Source: Candidatus Enterousia merdequi (GTDB lineage Bacteria; Pseudomonadota; Alphaproteobacteria; Rs-D84). From it: DNA of 10,082 nucleotides. The notes below the pieces were generated by a model. The model was not told the origin of the DNA. It ran no database searches and saw nothing but the letters and a program-made list of their open reading frames with translations. Each line of letters starts with the position of its first letter. Within the stretch, counting starts at the first letter, position 1. Location: contig JAGHTM010000118.1 of the NCBI GenBank assembly GCA_018065345.1, positions 1-10,082 on the forward strand, read 5' to 3'. Shown one piece after another: positions 1-7,873 of the stretch. The position numbers and the translations under genes are program-made.

Positions 1-53
1 CTATAAATAAACGTGTTCGTGTTGTATCAACAATCACTTTTTATTTAAGATAA
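1..53 (+). CDS. 3' end of an upstream gene (partial, unrecognised)
   Basis: The frame starting at base 3 is open from the window edge to a TAA at 51-53 and reads INKRVRVVSTITFYLR. A perfect intrinsic terminator begins 20 bases later, which is where a gene end would be expected. Only 16 residues are visible, so no family can be named. Another frame could be the real one, and the alternative is plain intergenic DNA. Confidence 0.35.
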   Translation, partial: INKRVRVVSTITFYLR

Positions 54-73
54 AATAAAGTAAAAATAATATG

Positions 74-100
74 AAACCGCCATCTGGCGGTTTTATTTTT
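74..100 (+). terminator. Rho-independent terminator
   Basis: An 8-bp perfect stem (AAACCGCC at 74-81, loop ATCT, GGCGGTTT at 86-93) runs into a T-rich tract to base 100. The T tract lies on the + strand side, so it should end transcription coming from left of the window and insulate the next gene. Confidence 0.9.
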
Positions 101-124
101 TGCTTTTTTTTACATATCAGAATG

Positions 125-133
125 TGGTATAAT
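125..133 (+). promoter_or_regulatory. Extended -10 promoter of the first repeat protein
   Basis: TGGTATAAT is a consensus extended -10 element. No good -35 lies 16-18 bases upstream (the region is T-rich), which is typical of extended -10 promoters. The predicted transcript start is near base 140, leaving only about 7 bases before the ATG at 147, so the message would be nearly leaderless. No Shine-Dalgarno is seen. Confidence 0.7.
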
Positions 134-146
134 ACAAGCATAAAAT

Positions 147-971
<825 letters not shown>

Positions 972-981
972 TATTTTTTTC

Positions 982-1010
982 TTGAAAACATTGCCCGTTA
1001 TTTGTATATA
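982..1010 (+). promoter_or_regulatory. Sigma70-type promoter of the second repeat protein
   Basis: TTGAAA (982-987), a 17-base spacer and TATATA (1005-1010) fit a vegetative promoter. The start would fall near 1017, giving a leader of about 40 bases. It carries a purine-rich Shine-Dalgarno (AAAGGA, 1043-1048) 8 bases before the ATG at 1057. The gene therefore need not depend on the phase-variable gene upstream. Confidence 0.7.
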
Positions 1011-1056
1011 TTCGGTATCCGTGATAAAACAGGAATCAAAAGAAAGGAAGAAAGAA

Positions 1057-1917
1057 ATGAAAAAAATATTTCTGACAAGTGTATTGGCAATAAGTATGAT
1101 TGTGCCAGCAATGGCAGAAACAACAGCGCCAGATATCGCAGCAGGTGCAACAAGTGCATCATGTGATAGTGGAACATTAAATACCACAAGTGGCGAATCG
1201 ACATTATCAGCGCAATGGACAGCAAATACAATCAATTTGAAATGGTATAACGGCGAAACAGAATTTATACCAAGTAATAATGCTGCAAAAACATGTACAT
1301 ACGATGGTGGTATAACATTACCAGCAAGCGCCCCACGAAGAACTGGATATAACTTTGCCGGTTGGCAAGTAAAACAAGTCAAACAAGCATTGTTTGATTT
1401 AAGCACATTAGCAGATAAGATAGATATAACAGGTGAGAGTAGGTATGCACGTGGCACATATGAAAATGCAGATTACTGTACTGCATATGGTAACGGCACA
1501 GTAAACACTGATGGTCCAGACGTATGTACAGAAGAGTCAGCAGCATTAAGTGATATATCAATGCATCAATGGAAAACAAAATTCAGTTATGGTACAGTGA
1601 AAGGTATAGCAAGATGTAGCACTACACCAGGAACAAATTGGTTAGAAACCGGTAATCCAGCAGATAGTGGAGGTGGCCAATATTGTTGGTGTCAAGCAAC
1701 AGGTTATGCAACAAGTGGTAGTAATAGCTTTGCAAATGTCTCTTCCCCTTCGTGGGTGTTCTACGACGACGTCGGCTATGCTGACACTTGCGCGATGCGC
1801 TGTGCTGACTACTGCGCCGGCGACGTTCGGCACGACTCCGACTTCCGGTCGGCCGTGTTCGGGGTAGAGGTTGTAGAGCCAGAGCCAGAGCCAGGGCCAG
1901 GCCCCGAATTTGATTAA
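1057..1917 (+). CDS. Secreted InlB-like repeat protein with GC-rich variable C-terminus
   Basis: This 286-residue protein is predicted to be exported: a classic signal peptide runs MKKIFLTSVLAIS to a likely cut after AMA (residues 18-20). An InlB/Listeria-Bacteroides-like repeat lies at about 55-105 (TINLKWY, GGITLP, RRTGYNFAGW). A Cys-rich C-terminal domain has CWCQATGY and then a C-x3-C-x3-C block at about 245-253, and ends FRSAVFG. The last residues are a PEPEPGPGP tail. The start at 1057 is chosen for its Shine-Dalgarno and signal peptide; upstream in-frame codons back to 928 add an implausible extension. It is a paralogue of the preceding gene, with an insert near residues 135-168. From 1741 on, base composition changes abruptly to about 64% GC with few adenines, unlike the rest of the gene. 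The fold of the C-terminal domain is not identified; a C-type-lectin-like DGR target is one possibility. Confidence 0.8.
   Translation: MKKIFLTSVLAISMIVPAMAETTAPDIAAGATSASCDSGTLNTTSGESTLSAQWTANTINLKWYNGETEFIPSNNAAKTCTYDGGITLPASAPRRTGYNFAGWQVKQVKQALFDLSTLADKIDITGESRYARGTYENADYCTAYGNGTVNTDGPDVCTEESAALSDISMHQWKTKFSYGTVKGIARCSTTPGTNWLETGNPADSGGGQYCWCQATGYATSGSNSFANVSSPSWVFYDDVGYADTCAMRCADYCAGDVRHDSDFRSAVFGVEVVEPEPEPGPGPEFD
1741..1863 (+). other. Candidate DGR-type variable region
   Basis: Within one frame, GC jumps from 38% (1681-1740) to about 64%, and adenine falls to 13 of 123 bases. None of the 41 codons ends in A, and only two begin with A. From 1759, 22 of 35 codons end in C (GAC seven times, with TAC, CAC, GTC, GGC and TCC). 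This is the pattern expected if template AAC/AGC codons had their adenines replaced, as in diversity-generating retroelements. Between these sites are fixed residues (W233, three spaced Cys, VR, FR, AVFG). No template or reverse transcriptase is in the window, so the mechanism is inferred. A transferred GC-rich segment is the main alternative. Confidence 0.5.
1876..1893 (+). repeat. GAGCCA hexanucleotide repeat, 3 units
   Basis: Three in-frame GAGCCA units, followed by degenerate GGGCCA and GGCCCC, encode a Glu/Gly-Pro alternating tail. Changes in unit number keep the frame, so it would vary tail length only. The tail may be a stiff linker; it ends EFD. Confidence 0.8.
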
Positions 1918-1988
1918 AATAAAACCGCTTGTTTTTTGTTATGGTGTGTTTGTAATTAAAGAAAATCTAGTACTGAAATCGTGCTAAT

Positions 1989-2025
1989 ACTCCCCACCAC
2001 AAGTGTTCCCTTCGGTGGCGGGAGT
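1989..2025 (+). other. GC-rich hairpin in the intergenic region
   Basis: ACTCCC (1989-1994) plus CACC (1995-1998) pair with GGTG (2014-2017) and GGGAGT (2020-2025). This makes a 10-bp stem with a 2-base bulge and a 15-base loop. A smaller stem, AGTAC/GTGCT, lies just upstream (about 1969-1985). No T tract follows, so it is not an intrinsic terminator. The 3' arm contains GGGAG, a Shine-Dalgarno-like site 7 bases before an ATG at 2032. The role is unknown; possibilities are a mRNA 3'-end stabiliser, a small RNA, or a dyad associated with the upstream variable region. Confidence 0.6.
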
Positions 2026-2044
2026 GGATAAATGGAAATATATC

Positions 2045-2073
2045 TTGCACTAATTTTTTTGATTTTCTATAAT
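2045..2073 (+). promoter_or_regulatory. Strong promoter for a leaderless ligA transcript
   Basis: TTGCAC (2045-2050), an exact 17-base spacer and a perfect TATAAT (2068-2073) are present. The usual start, about 7 bases downstream, coincides with the A of the ATG at 2080, so the message would begin at or next to the start codon. No Shine-Dalgarno precedes that ATG, which fits leaderless initiation. Confidence 0.8.
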
Positions 2074-2079
2074 CAAATT

Positions 2080-4062
2080 ATGGCGAAAGTAGCAGACCTT
2101 TTTATTCGTTCAGAACATGCTGATTTATTGAAAAATCTTAATGATTGGGATATTGCTTATCATCAAAATGATGCGCCTGTGGTTGATGATGCTACTTATG
2201 ATGCCGCAAAAACAAGAATATTGGAAATAGAAGCAGAATATCCAGAACTAGCGCAAAATGGTTTTTCTTCGCATGTTGGTGCGGCTGTTTCTGATAAATT
2301 CAAATCTTATCCGCATAAAATACCAATGCTGTCTATATCTGATGTATTTAATCAAGATGAAGTTCGTGATTGGTTTGAAAAACTGGAAGCCAAAGATTTA
2401 TTTGTTGAACTGAAAGTCGATGGGCTTTCTTTTTCTGCACGTTATGAAAATGGTGTTTTTGTGCGTGGCCTTACACGGGGAAGTGGGGTTGCAGGCGAAG
2501 ATATTACTGCGAATTTAATGACTATATCTGATATTCCAAAAAAGTTATCTGGTGTTTTTCCTGATGTGATTGAAGTTCGTGGCGAAGTATATATGGCACG
2601 TGCTGATTTTATCGCGTTAAATGAAAAATCTGACAAGAAATTTGCAAACCCTCGCAATGCGGCGGCTGGGTCTTTGCGTCAATTAAATCCGTTGATAACT
2701 GCATCTCGTAAATTAAGTGCTTTTGGTTATACTTATGGCGATTTATCAAGTCGTGATTGGGTAAGTCAATCTGAATATTTCGATAAATTGGAATCTTGGG
2801 GTTTCAAAACAACTCGTCAATGGGCGCGTAGCGCACACAGCGTTGATGATGTTCAAGATATTTATAATGATGTTATGTTGCACAGAGATGAAATACCTTT
2901 TGATATTGACGGATTGGTTATCAAGGTGAATCAAGTTGCTGTCCAAGAAAAAATGGGTTCTCGTGCAAACAGTCCGCGTTGGGAAATTGCTTATAAATTC
3001 CCTGCGGCACGTGGCATTACAAAATTGAATGATATTACTATCCAAGTTGGACGCACAGGGGTTTTAACACCTGTTGCTGAATTAGAACCTATCAATATTG
3101 GTGGGGTTTTGGTGTCGCGTGCTACTTTGCATAATGCTGACGAAATCGCACGATTAAATGTCAAGGTTGGCGATAAAGTTATTGTCCAAAGGGCTGGCGA
3201 TGTTATACCACAGATAGTTGCTGTTGCAGAATCTGAAAATAACGCGTATCCATTTGTGTTTCCAACAAAATGTCCTGTGTGCGGTGGCGCTGTTGTCCAA
3301 GAAAGTGGTGCTGTTGCGCGCAGATGTGTGAATTCTTTGTCTTGCCCTGCGCAAATTCGTGGCGAATTAGAACACTTTGTGTCGCGTCATGCTTTTGACA
3401 TAGAAGGTATTGGAACAAAACAAATTGAATTATTCACAAATCTTAAATGGATAAACCAAGCTGCTGATATATTCAATTTAATTGAAAGACATGGCGATGA
3501 AATGCGTGAGATGGACGGGTTTGGTGAAAAATCTGTGTCTAATTTGCGTGAATCTGTTGAACGTGCGCGTAATGTAGATTTACATCGTGTAATTTATGCT
3601 ATTGGTATTCCAGATGTTGGCGAAGTGACTGCTAAAATATTGGCGCGTGAATTCAAAACTTTGGATAATTTACGTGGCGCAAGCAAAGAACGTCTAATGG
3701 AAATTGACGGTATTGGCGAAGTAATGGCGCACGAAATAGTATCTTTCTTTGTGGATGAGCATTCTGTAAATGCTTTGGATAATTTATTGAAATATATAAA
3801 TGTAAAAAATGTTGAAGATAATATTCAAACAAATAATGCTTTGAATGGTAAAAAAGTTGTTTTAACTGGAACTTTGACGAAATATACTCGTGATGAAGCC
3901 AAGGAAATCTTGGAACGCTTTGGCGCCAAGGTTAGTGGAAGTGTGTCTTCAAAAACAGATATTGTAATTGCTGGGGATATGGCTGGCTCTAAATTAAAAG
4001 ACGCACAAGATTTAGGTATAACAATTTGGAACGAAGACGATTTTGAAAATGCTATTAAATAA
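2080..4062 (+). CDS. ligA: NAD-dependent DNA ligase LigA
   Basis: LigA seals nicks in DNA during replication and repair, using NAD+ to adenylate itself. The 660-residue length is normal for the family. The N-terminal Ia region (YHQNDAPVVDDATYD) binds NMN. The adenylation motif KVDG places the catalytic Lys at 112, followed by GLTRGSGVAGEDIT. An OB fold comes next, then a four-Cys zinc site at 398, 401, 416 and 422 with the standard X2, X14, X5 spacing. Helix-hairpin-helix repeats (GFGEKS, GIPDVG, GIGEV) and a C-terminal BRCT domain from about 585 follow. An ATG at 2032 has a good Shine-Dalgarno, but would add a hydrophobic extension unlike LigA and would overlap the promoter, so 2080 is preferred. 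The 3' end overlaps the next gene by 14 bases, suggesting cotranscription. Confidence 0.97.
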   Translation: MAKVADLFIRSEHADLLKNLNDWDIAYHQNDAPVVDDATYDAAKTRILEIEAEYPELAQNGFSSHVGAAVSDKFKSYPHKIPMLSISDVFNQDEVRDWFEKLEAKDLFVELKVDGLSFSARYENGVFVRGLTRGSGVAGEDITANLMTISDIPKKLSGVFPDVIEVRGEVYMARADFIALNEKSDKKFANPRNAAAGSLRQLNPLITASRKLSAFGYTYGDLSSRDWVSQSEYFDKLESWGFKTTRQWARSAHSVDDVQDIYNDVMLHRDEIPFDIDGLVIKVNQVAVQEKMGSRANSPRWEIAYKFPAARGITKLNDITIQVGRTGVLTPVAELEPINIGGVLVSRATLHNADEIARLNVKVGDKVIVQRAGDVIPQIVAVAESENNAYPFVFPTKCPVCGGAVVQESGAVARRCVNSLSCPAQIRGELEHFVSRHAFDIEGIGTKQIELFTNLKWINQAADIFNLIERHGDEMREMDGFGEKSVSNLRESVERARNVDLHRVIYAIGIPDVGEVTAKILAREFKTLDNLRGASKERLMEIDGIGEVMAHEIVSFFVDEHSVNALDNLLKYINVKNVEDNIQTNNALNGKKVVLTGTLTKYTRDEAKEILERFGAKVSGSVSSKTDIVIAGDMAGSKLKDAQDLGITIWNEDDFENAIK

Positions 4063-5821
4063 AGATAAAACATTAAATGTCCAAGATGATAATGAAAAAG
4101 AGCGCTCGTTCAAAACGCGAGTGTTAATCTTTTGTGTGAATTTATTTTTAGTGTTATTTGCGTGTATTGGTCTTTATGTGCTTTTTGTGTTTTTACAAAT
4201 GCCATCGCTTGATTCTATATTACATGAAACACGAGAACCTGCGATTGTTTTTATGGATAATCATGGTAAAGAAATTCGGTCTGATGGTCGTATAATGGGA
4301 ATGCCTGTGTCTGTAAAAGAAGTTCCTGAATATGTTTGGCAGGCAATAGTTTCTATTGAAGATAAAAGATTTTTTTACCATGGTGCGATTTCATATCGTG
4401 GAACTTTGCGTGCTTTATTTGTAAATATGTTTCATGGAAAATTTGCTGCTGGGGGATCTACTATAACACAACAAACAGCGAAAAATATATTTTTGAATCG
4501 TGAAAAGACTGTATCCAGAAAAATTCAAGAATTGATATTGTCTTGGTGGTTGGAAAACAGATTTTCAAAAGAACAAATTCTTGAATTGTATATGAACAGG
4601 GTATCATTAGTTGGTGGCTTGCGTGGGTTAGATGCTGCTTCGGAAATATTGTTTGGACATGGTGCGCATGAAATGACTTTGGCAGAATCTGCGCAAATTG
4701 CGGCTATGTTAAAAGCACCGACTTCGTACAGCCCTTTGAAAAATCCAGAAAGAAATATTAAACGGGCTAAAATTGTTTTGAAAGAAATGGTAAAACAAAA
4801 CTATATAACTTTGGATGAAGCGCGTGAAGCAACAAAACAATTAAAGGCAGCAAGCCCAAAAGCAGATAAAAATATATATCGCTATTGGACAGATTTTGTT
4901 CGTGAAGAAGTAGAATCTAGAATTGGTGAAATAAATCAAGATTTATATGTTTATACTACGATAGATGCGAAATTACAAGAACAAGTTGCCGATAGTTTGT
5001 CTGCTAATATTGGTGAATATCAAGGCGCAATAATCGCGATATCTCGTGATGGCGCAATTGTTTCTATGGTTGGTGGAGATGATTACAGAGTAAGCCAATT
5101 CAATCGTGCTTTGGCTATGCGACAACCTGGGTCTGCGTTTAAGCCGGTGGTTTATTTAGTCGCGCTGGAAAATGGTATGACACCTGAATCTTATGTAAAT
5201 GATTCACCGTTTGCTATTGGCGATTATAACCCAAAAAATTATAACGAAACATATTATGGTGGAATTGATTTAGCAACTGCATTTGCTAAAAGTGTTAATT
5301 CTGTGCCGTTAAAATTGACAAAAGAATACGGTATAGATTCTGTATTAAAAATGGCTGCGCGTTTAGGGGTAGGAAATAATTTGAAACGCGAATATTCTAC
5401 GGTTTTAGGTGCTTCGGAAATGAGTTTATTAGATTTAACAACGATATATTCTGTGATTTGGAATGATGGTAATTCTGTGCGCCCATATTCTATAAATAAA
5501 ATCAAAGATGTAAATGGGAATGTGCTTTATGAACGCAATCCATCAGATGAAATAACGATTTTACAACCACAAACTGTGGAATACATGAAAGATTTATTAT
5601 ATGAAGTCGTCACAAAAGGAACTGGCAAACGCGCTTATACGCCAGATGTTTTGGGCGGAAAAACCGGAACAAGTAATGATAACAGAGATGCGTGGTTTGT
5701 CGGTGCTATGCCAGATTATGTGATGGGGGTTTGGGTTGGACGTGATGATAATAAACCGATGTCTTCTAAAATTACTGGTGGCACATTACCAGCTACAATT
5801 TTCCACGAAATCGTGAAATAA
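4049..5821 (+). CDS. Class A penicillin-binding protein (PBP1A family)
   Basis: This bifunctional peptidoglycan synthase polymerises lipid II glycan strands and cross-links the peptides in the periplasm. It has 590 residues, on the short side for the family. One membrane anchor lies at about residues 24-50 after a charged cytoplasmic N-terminus. The GT51 domain has catalytic Glu104 in EDKRFFYH, then GGSTITQQTAKN and LELYMNRV. The usual HxGxD after the first motif is changed to HGAIS. The transpeptidase has Ser362 and Lys365 in GSAFK, SVN at 415-417 and KTGTS from 538. The protein ends soon after the GGTLPA motif, so it lacks long C-terminal additions. The ATG at 4049 is chosen over a TTG at 4043; it starts inside ligA, 14 bases before that gene ends. 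The overlap implies an operon and translational coupling. The exact paralogue (mrcA-like or another) is not settled. Confidence 0.93.
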   Translation: MLLNKDKTLNVQDDNEKERSFKTRVLIFCVNLFLVLFACIGLYVLFVFLQMPSLDSILHETREPAIVFMDNHGKEIRSDGRIMGMPVSVKEVPEYVWQAIVSIEDKRFFYHGAISYRGTLRALFVNMFHGKFAAGGSTITQQTAKNIFLNREKTVSRKIQELILSWWLENRFSKEQILELYMNRVSLVGGLRGLDAASEILFGHGAHEMTLAESAQIAAMLKAPTSYSPLKNPERNIKRAKIVLKEMVKQNYITLDEAREATKQLKAASPKADKNIYRYWTDFVREEVESRIGEINQDLYVYTTIDAKLQEQVADSLSANIGEYQGAIIAISRDGAIVSMVGGDDYRVSQFNRALAMRQPGSAFKPVVYLVALENGMTPESYVNDSPFAIGDYNPKNYNETYYGGIDLATAFAKSVNSVPLKLTKEYGIDSVLKMAARLGVGNNLKREYSTVLGASEMSLLDLTTIYSVIWNDGNSVRPYSINKIKDVNGNVLYERNPSDEITILQPQTVEYMKDLLYEVVTKGTGKRAYTPDVLGGKTGTSNDNRDAWFVGAMPDYVMGVWVGRDDNKPMSSKITGGTLPATIFHEIVK

Positions 5822-5871
5822 AAAACTTGTGTTTTATTGACTGTTTGTTTAAACTGTGTGGGCGTAGGAAC

Positions 5872-5878
5872 AGGGAGA
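5872..5878 (+). promoter_or_regulatory. Ribosome binding site deciding the ABC exporter start
   Basis: AGGGAGA lies 6 bases before the ATG at 5885. It supports that start over an in-frame TTG at 5837, which would add 16 residues (beginning TVCLNCVGVG) with no family resemblance. Confidence 0.75.
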
Positions 5879-5884
5879 ACATTT

Positions 5885-7678
5885 ATGTCGAATTTATCGT
5901 TTCAAAATATAACGTCTTTACCAAAAACTTTGCTAAGTTTTTATTGGAAATACGGTTTTGTTAATCAAAAATCGTTATTGTTTTTGTGGATGTTGGTTGT
6001 TTTGTTATCTTTTGCAGGTGGAATAGTATGGCCGAATTTTAACCGTTGGATTGTCGCTTTATTTGAAAATCCTGTTCCAGAAGGTGTCAGTTTTATTAGA
6101 TATGCTATGCCAACTATATTAGTCATAACATTTTTGAATCTATCTATGACAGTTTCTTCATTAATACGTGATGCAGTTGGCGCAAAATTGTGGGTAAATG
6201 TTGAAAATTACATATCAGAAATTTTGACTGCTTATACACATAATCAATCTATGATATTTTGGGTCAATAAAATGGCTGGCTCTATCAATACTCAAATAAA
6301 TTACATTATTTCTGGATTGGTTGATGCTTTCTCTCAGTTGTGGCGTGCAGTTGGTAATTTGATGATTATTTGTGTGAACGGTTTGTTGTTATTTAATATA
6401 AATAAATATGTCTGTGGCTTGTTTGTTTTGTCGTTAGGATTCAGAATTTGGTATGCATATAATATGCGTAAACGTGTTAAAAAAGCTGGCGAAGAGGCTT
6501 CTGGGGCATATAGTGCTTTATCAGGAAAATTGATAGATAGTTTTTCAAATCACATGATAGTAAAATTATTTGCTGGGGTGACGAAAGAGCAAAAAATACT
6601 ACAAAAACCACGTCAAAAACGTATTCAAACAAGATTGTATTCAAGATATACAATGCGTGTTTTTTGGGCTTTGCCTGGGGTTTTATGGGATTTGTTATTT
6701 GGGTTAACAATATTGTTTTGTTGTGTGCTTTATCAACGTGGACAGATAACTATTTCAGAGATAATATACACTATATCTGTATTCTTAGAAGTTATGAGTA
6801 GTGTTGGCATGTTGATAAATCAATTACCGGAAATAATAGATAAAACAGCTGCTGCTAACAAAGCATATAAAGATTTAGTTATTCCGTTAGACATCATTGA
6901 TAAAGAAAATGCCAAAGTTTTGCACGTAAAAAGAGGAAAAATTCAATTTAATAATATTTATTTCAAATACAGAAATAAATACATATTAAAAAATTTATCT
7001 TTAACTATAAACCCTGGTGAACGTGTTGGTATTGTCGGTTCGTCTGGGGCCGGTAAAACGACATTAGTAAATCTTTTAATGCGTTTTTATGAACCACAAC
7101 GTGGAAATATAACAATAGATGATTTTGATATAACTGATGTTACTCAACATTCTTTACGTGAAAATATATCTTTTATTCCACAAGAACCAACTATGTTTAA
7201 TAGGACAATTAGTGAAAATATTAGTTATGGTAAATTTAATGCTTCTTTTAAGGAAATAAAAGACGCTGCTAAAAAAGCTTCTGCTGATAAGTTTATTATG
7301 GATACGGAAAAGGGGTATGATTCTTTGGTCGGTGACAGAGGAATAAAATTATCTGGTGGTCAAAAACAACGTATTGCTATTGCGCGTGCATTTTTGAAAA
7401 ATGCTCCGATTTTGGTTCTGGACGAAGCGACTTCTGCGTTAGATAGTGAAACAGAAATAGCCATACAAAAATCTTTTGATAAATTGTCGCGTGGACGCAC
7501 TACAATAGCGATTGCACACAGATTATCGACTTTGCGTAATATGGACAGAATTATAGTCATAGATAAAGGTGTTGTTGTAGAGCAGGGAACACATAATTCT
7601 TTGTTACGAAAAAAAGGTTTGTATTTTAAATTGTGGCAAATGCAATCGGGTGGATTTTTGCCAGAAAACAAAAAATAA
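5885..7678 (+). CDS. MsbA-like ABC exporter (fused permease and ATPase)
   Basis: This inner-membrane half-transporter should act as a homodimer and use ATP to flip or export a lipid or hydrophobic compound. The 597 residues are normal for one membrane domain plus one nucleotide-binding domain. About six hydrophobic segments lie between roughly residues 30 and 315. The ATPase has Walker A GSSGAGKTT (385-393), Q-loop Gln433, signature LSGGQ (489-493), Walker B ILVLDE with Asp513 and Glu514, and switch His545. All catalytic residues are present. The start at 5885 has a clear Shine-Dalgarno. The gene lies 63 bases after the penicillin-binding protein with no strong terminator between, so read-through is likely. 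It ends just before a bidirectional terminator. Lipid A core export (MsbA) and multidrug export cannot be separated from sequence alone. Confidence 0.93.
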   Translation: MSNLSFQNITSLPKTLLSFYWKYGFVNQKSLLFLWMLVVLLSFAGGIVWPNFNRWIVALFENPVPEGVSFIRYAMPTILVITFLNLSMTVSSLIRDAVGAKLWVNVENYISEILTAYTHNQSMIFWVNKMAGSINTQINYIISGLVDAFSQLWRAVGNLMIICVNGLLLFNINKYVCGLFVLSLGFRIWYAYNMRKRVKKAGEEASGAYSALSGKLIDSFSNHMIVKLFAGVTKEQKILQKPRQKRIQTRLYSRYTMRVFWALPGVLWDLLFGLTILFCCVLYQRGQITISEIIYTISVFLEVMSSVGMLINQLPEIIDKTAAANKAYKDLVIPLDIIDKENAKVLHVKRGKIQFNNIYFKYRNKYILKNLSLTINPGERVGIVGSSGAGKTTLVNLLMRFYEPQRGNITIDDFDITDVTQHSLRENISFIPQEPTMFNRTISENISYGKFNASFKEIKDAAKKASADKFIMDTEKGYDSLVGDRGIKLSGGQKQRIAIARAFLKNAPILVLDEATSALDSETEIAIQKSFDKLSRGRTTIAIAHRLSTLRNMDRIIVIDKGVVVEQGTHNSLLRKKGLYFKLWQMQSGGFLPENKK

Positions 7679-7685
7679 AACAAAT

Positions 7686-7713
7686 AAAAAAACCTCAAAA
7701 TTGAGGTTTTTTT
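7686..7713. terminator. Bidirectional intrinsic terminator
   Basis: Seven A, CCTCA (7693-7697), loop AAAT, TGAGG (7702-7706) and seven T form a 12-bp stem with a U tract in either direction. It ends the + strand ABC exporter gene 8 bases after its stop. It lies 5 bases past the presumed ancestral stop (7718-7720) of the - strand gene. Confidence 0.93.
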
Positions 7714-7717
7714 ATGT

Positions 7718-7873
7718 TTAACGTTCTGGCCCATTGGAAATGTAATCTCGAAGTTCTTTTGATTCTTTGTTAGCGAACATACCAAGATTCAAAGTTGCTG
7801 CCTTCATCTTTGCTGTTTTTACCCAGTTTTGTAAGGCTGCTAATTCTTAGTTCATTTCTTCAAGTTGTCGTGT
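7718..7873 (-). pseudogene. Disconnected 3' coding remnant of the - strand gene
   Basis: Downstream of the TAG (7874-7876), in the same frame, the - strand reads TRQLEEMN, a TAA (7847-7849), then 42 sense codons from ELAALQNW through LRDYISNGPER to TAA at 7718-7720. Both internal stops are one C-to-T change from Gln codons, and Gln would fit the coiled-coil context on each side. The terminator just past 7718 fits this being the original gene end. No separate start with a Shine-Dalgarno was found for the remnant. Read-through, or an assembly error at both sites, remains possible. Confidence 0.7.

Noticed and set aside
1921..1937. Possible terminator after the second repeat gene
   Set aside because: The stem is only five A/T-rich pairs (AAAAC/GTTTT) and would be unstable despite the T run.
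2032..2079. ligA start at 2032 with a good Shine-Dalgarno
   Set aside because: The added 16 residues are hydrophobic, unlike LigA N-termini, and coincide with the near-consensus promoter. It is not fully excluded for read-through transcripts.
5822..5835. Possible terminator after the penicillin-binding protein gene
   Set aside because: Again only an AAAAC/GTTTT stem; too weak to call, so read-through into the ABC gene is assumed.
5837..5865. Promoter starting with TTGACT before the ABC exporter
   Set aside because: The -35 is good but no -10-like hexamer lies 16-19 bases downstream, where the sequence is G-rich.
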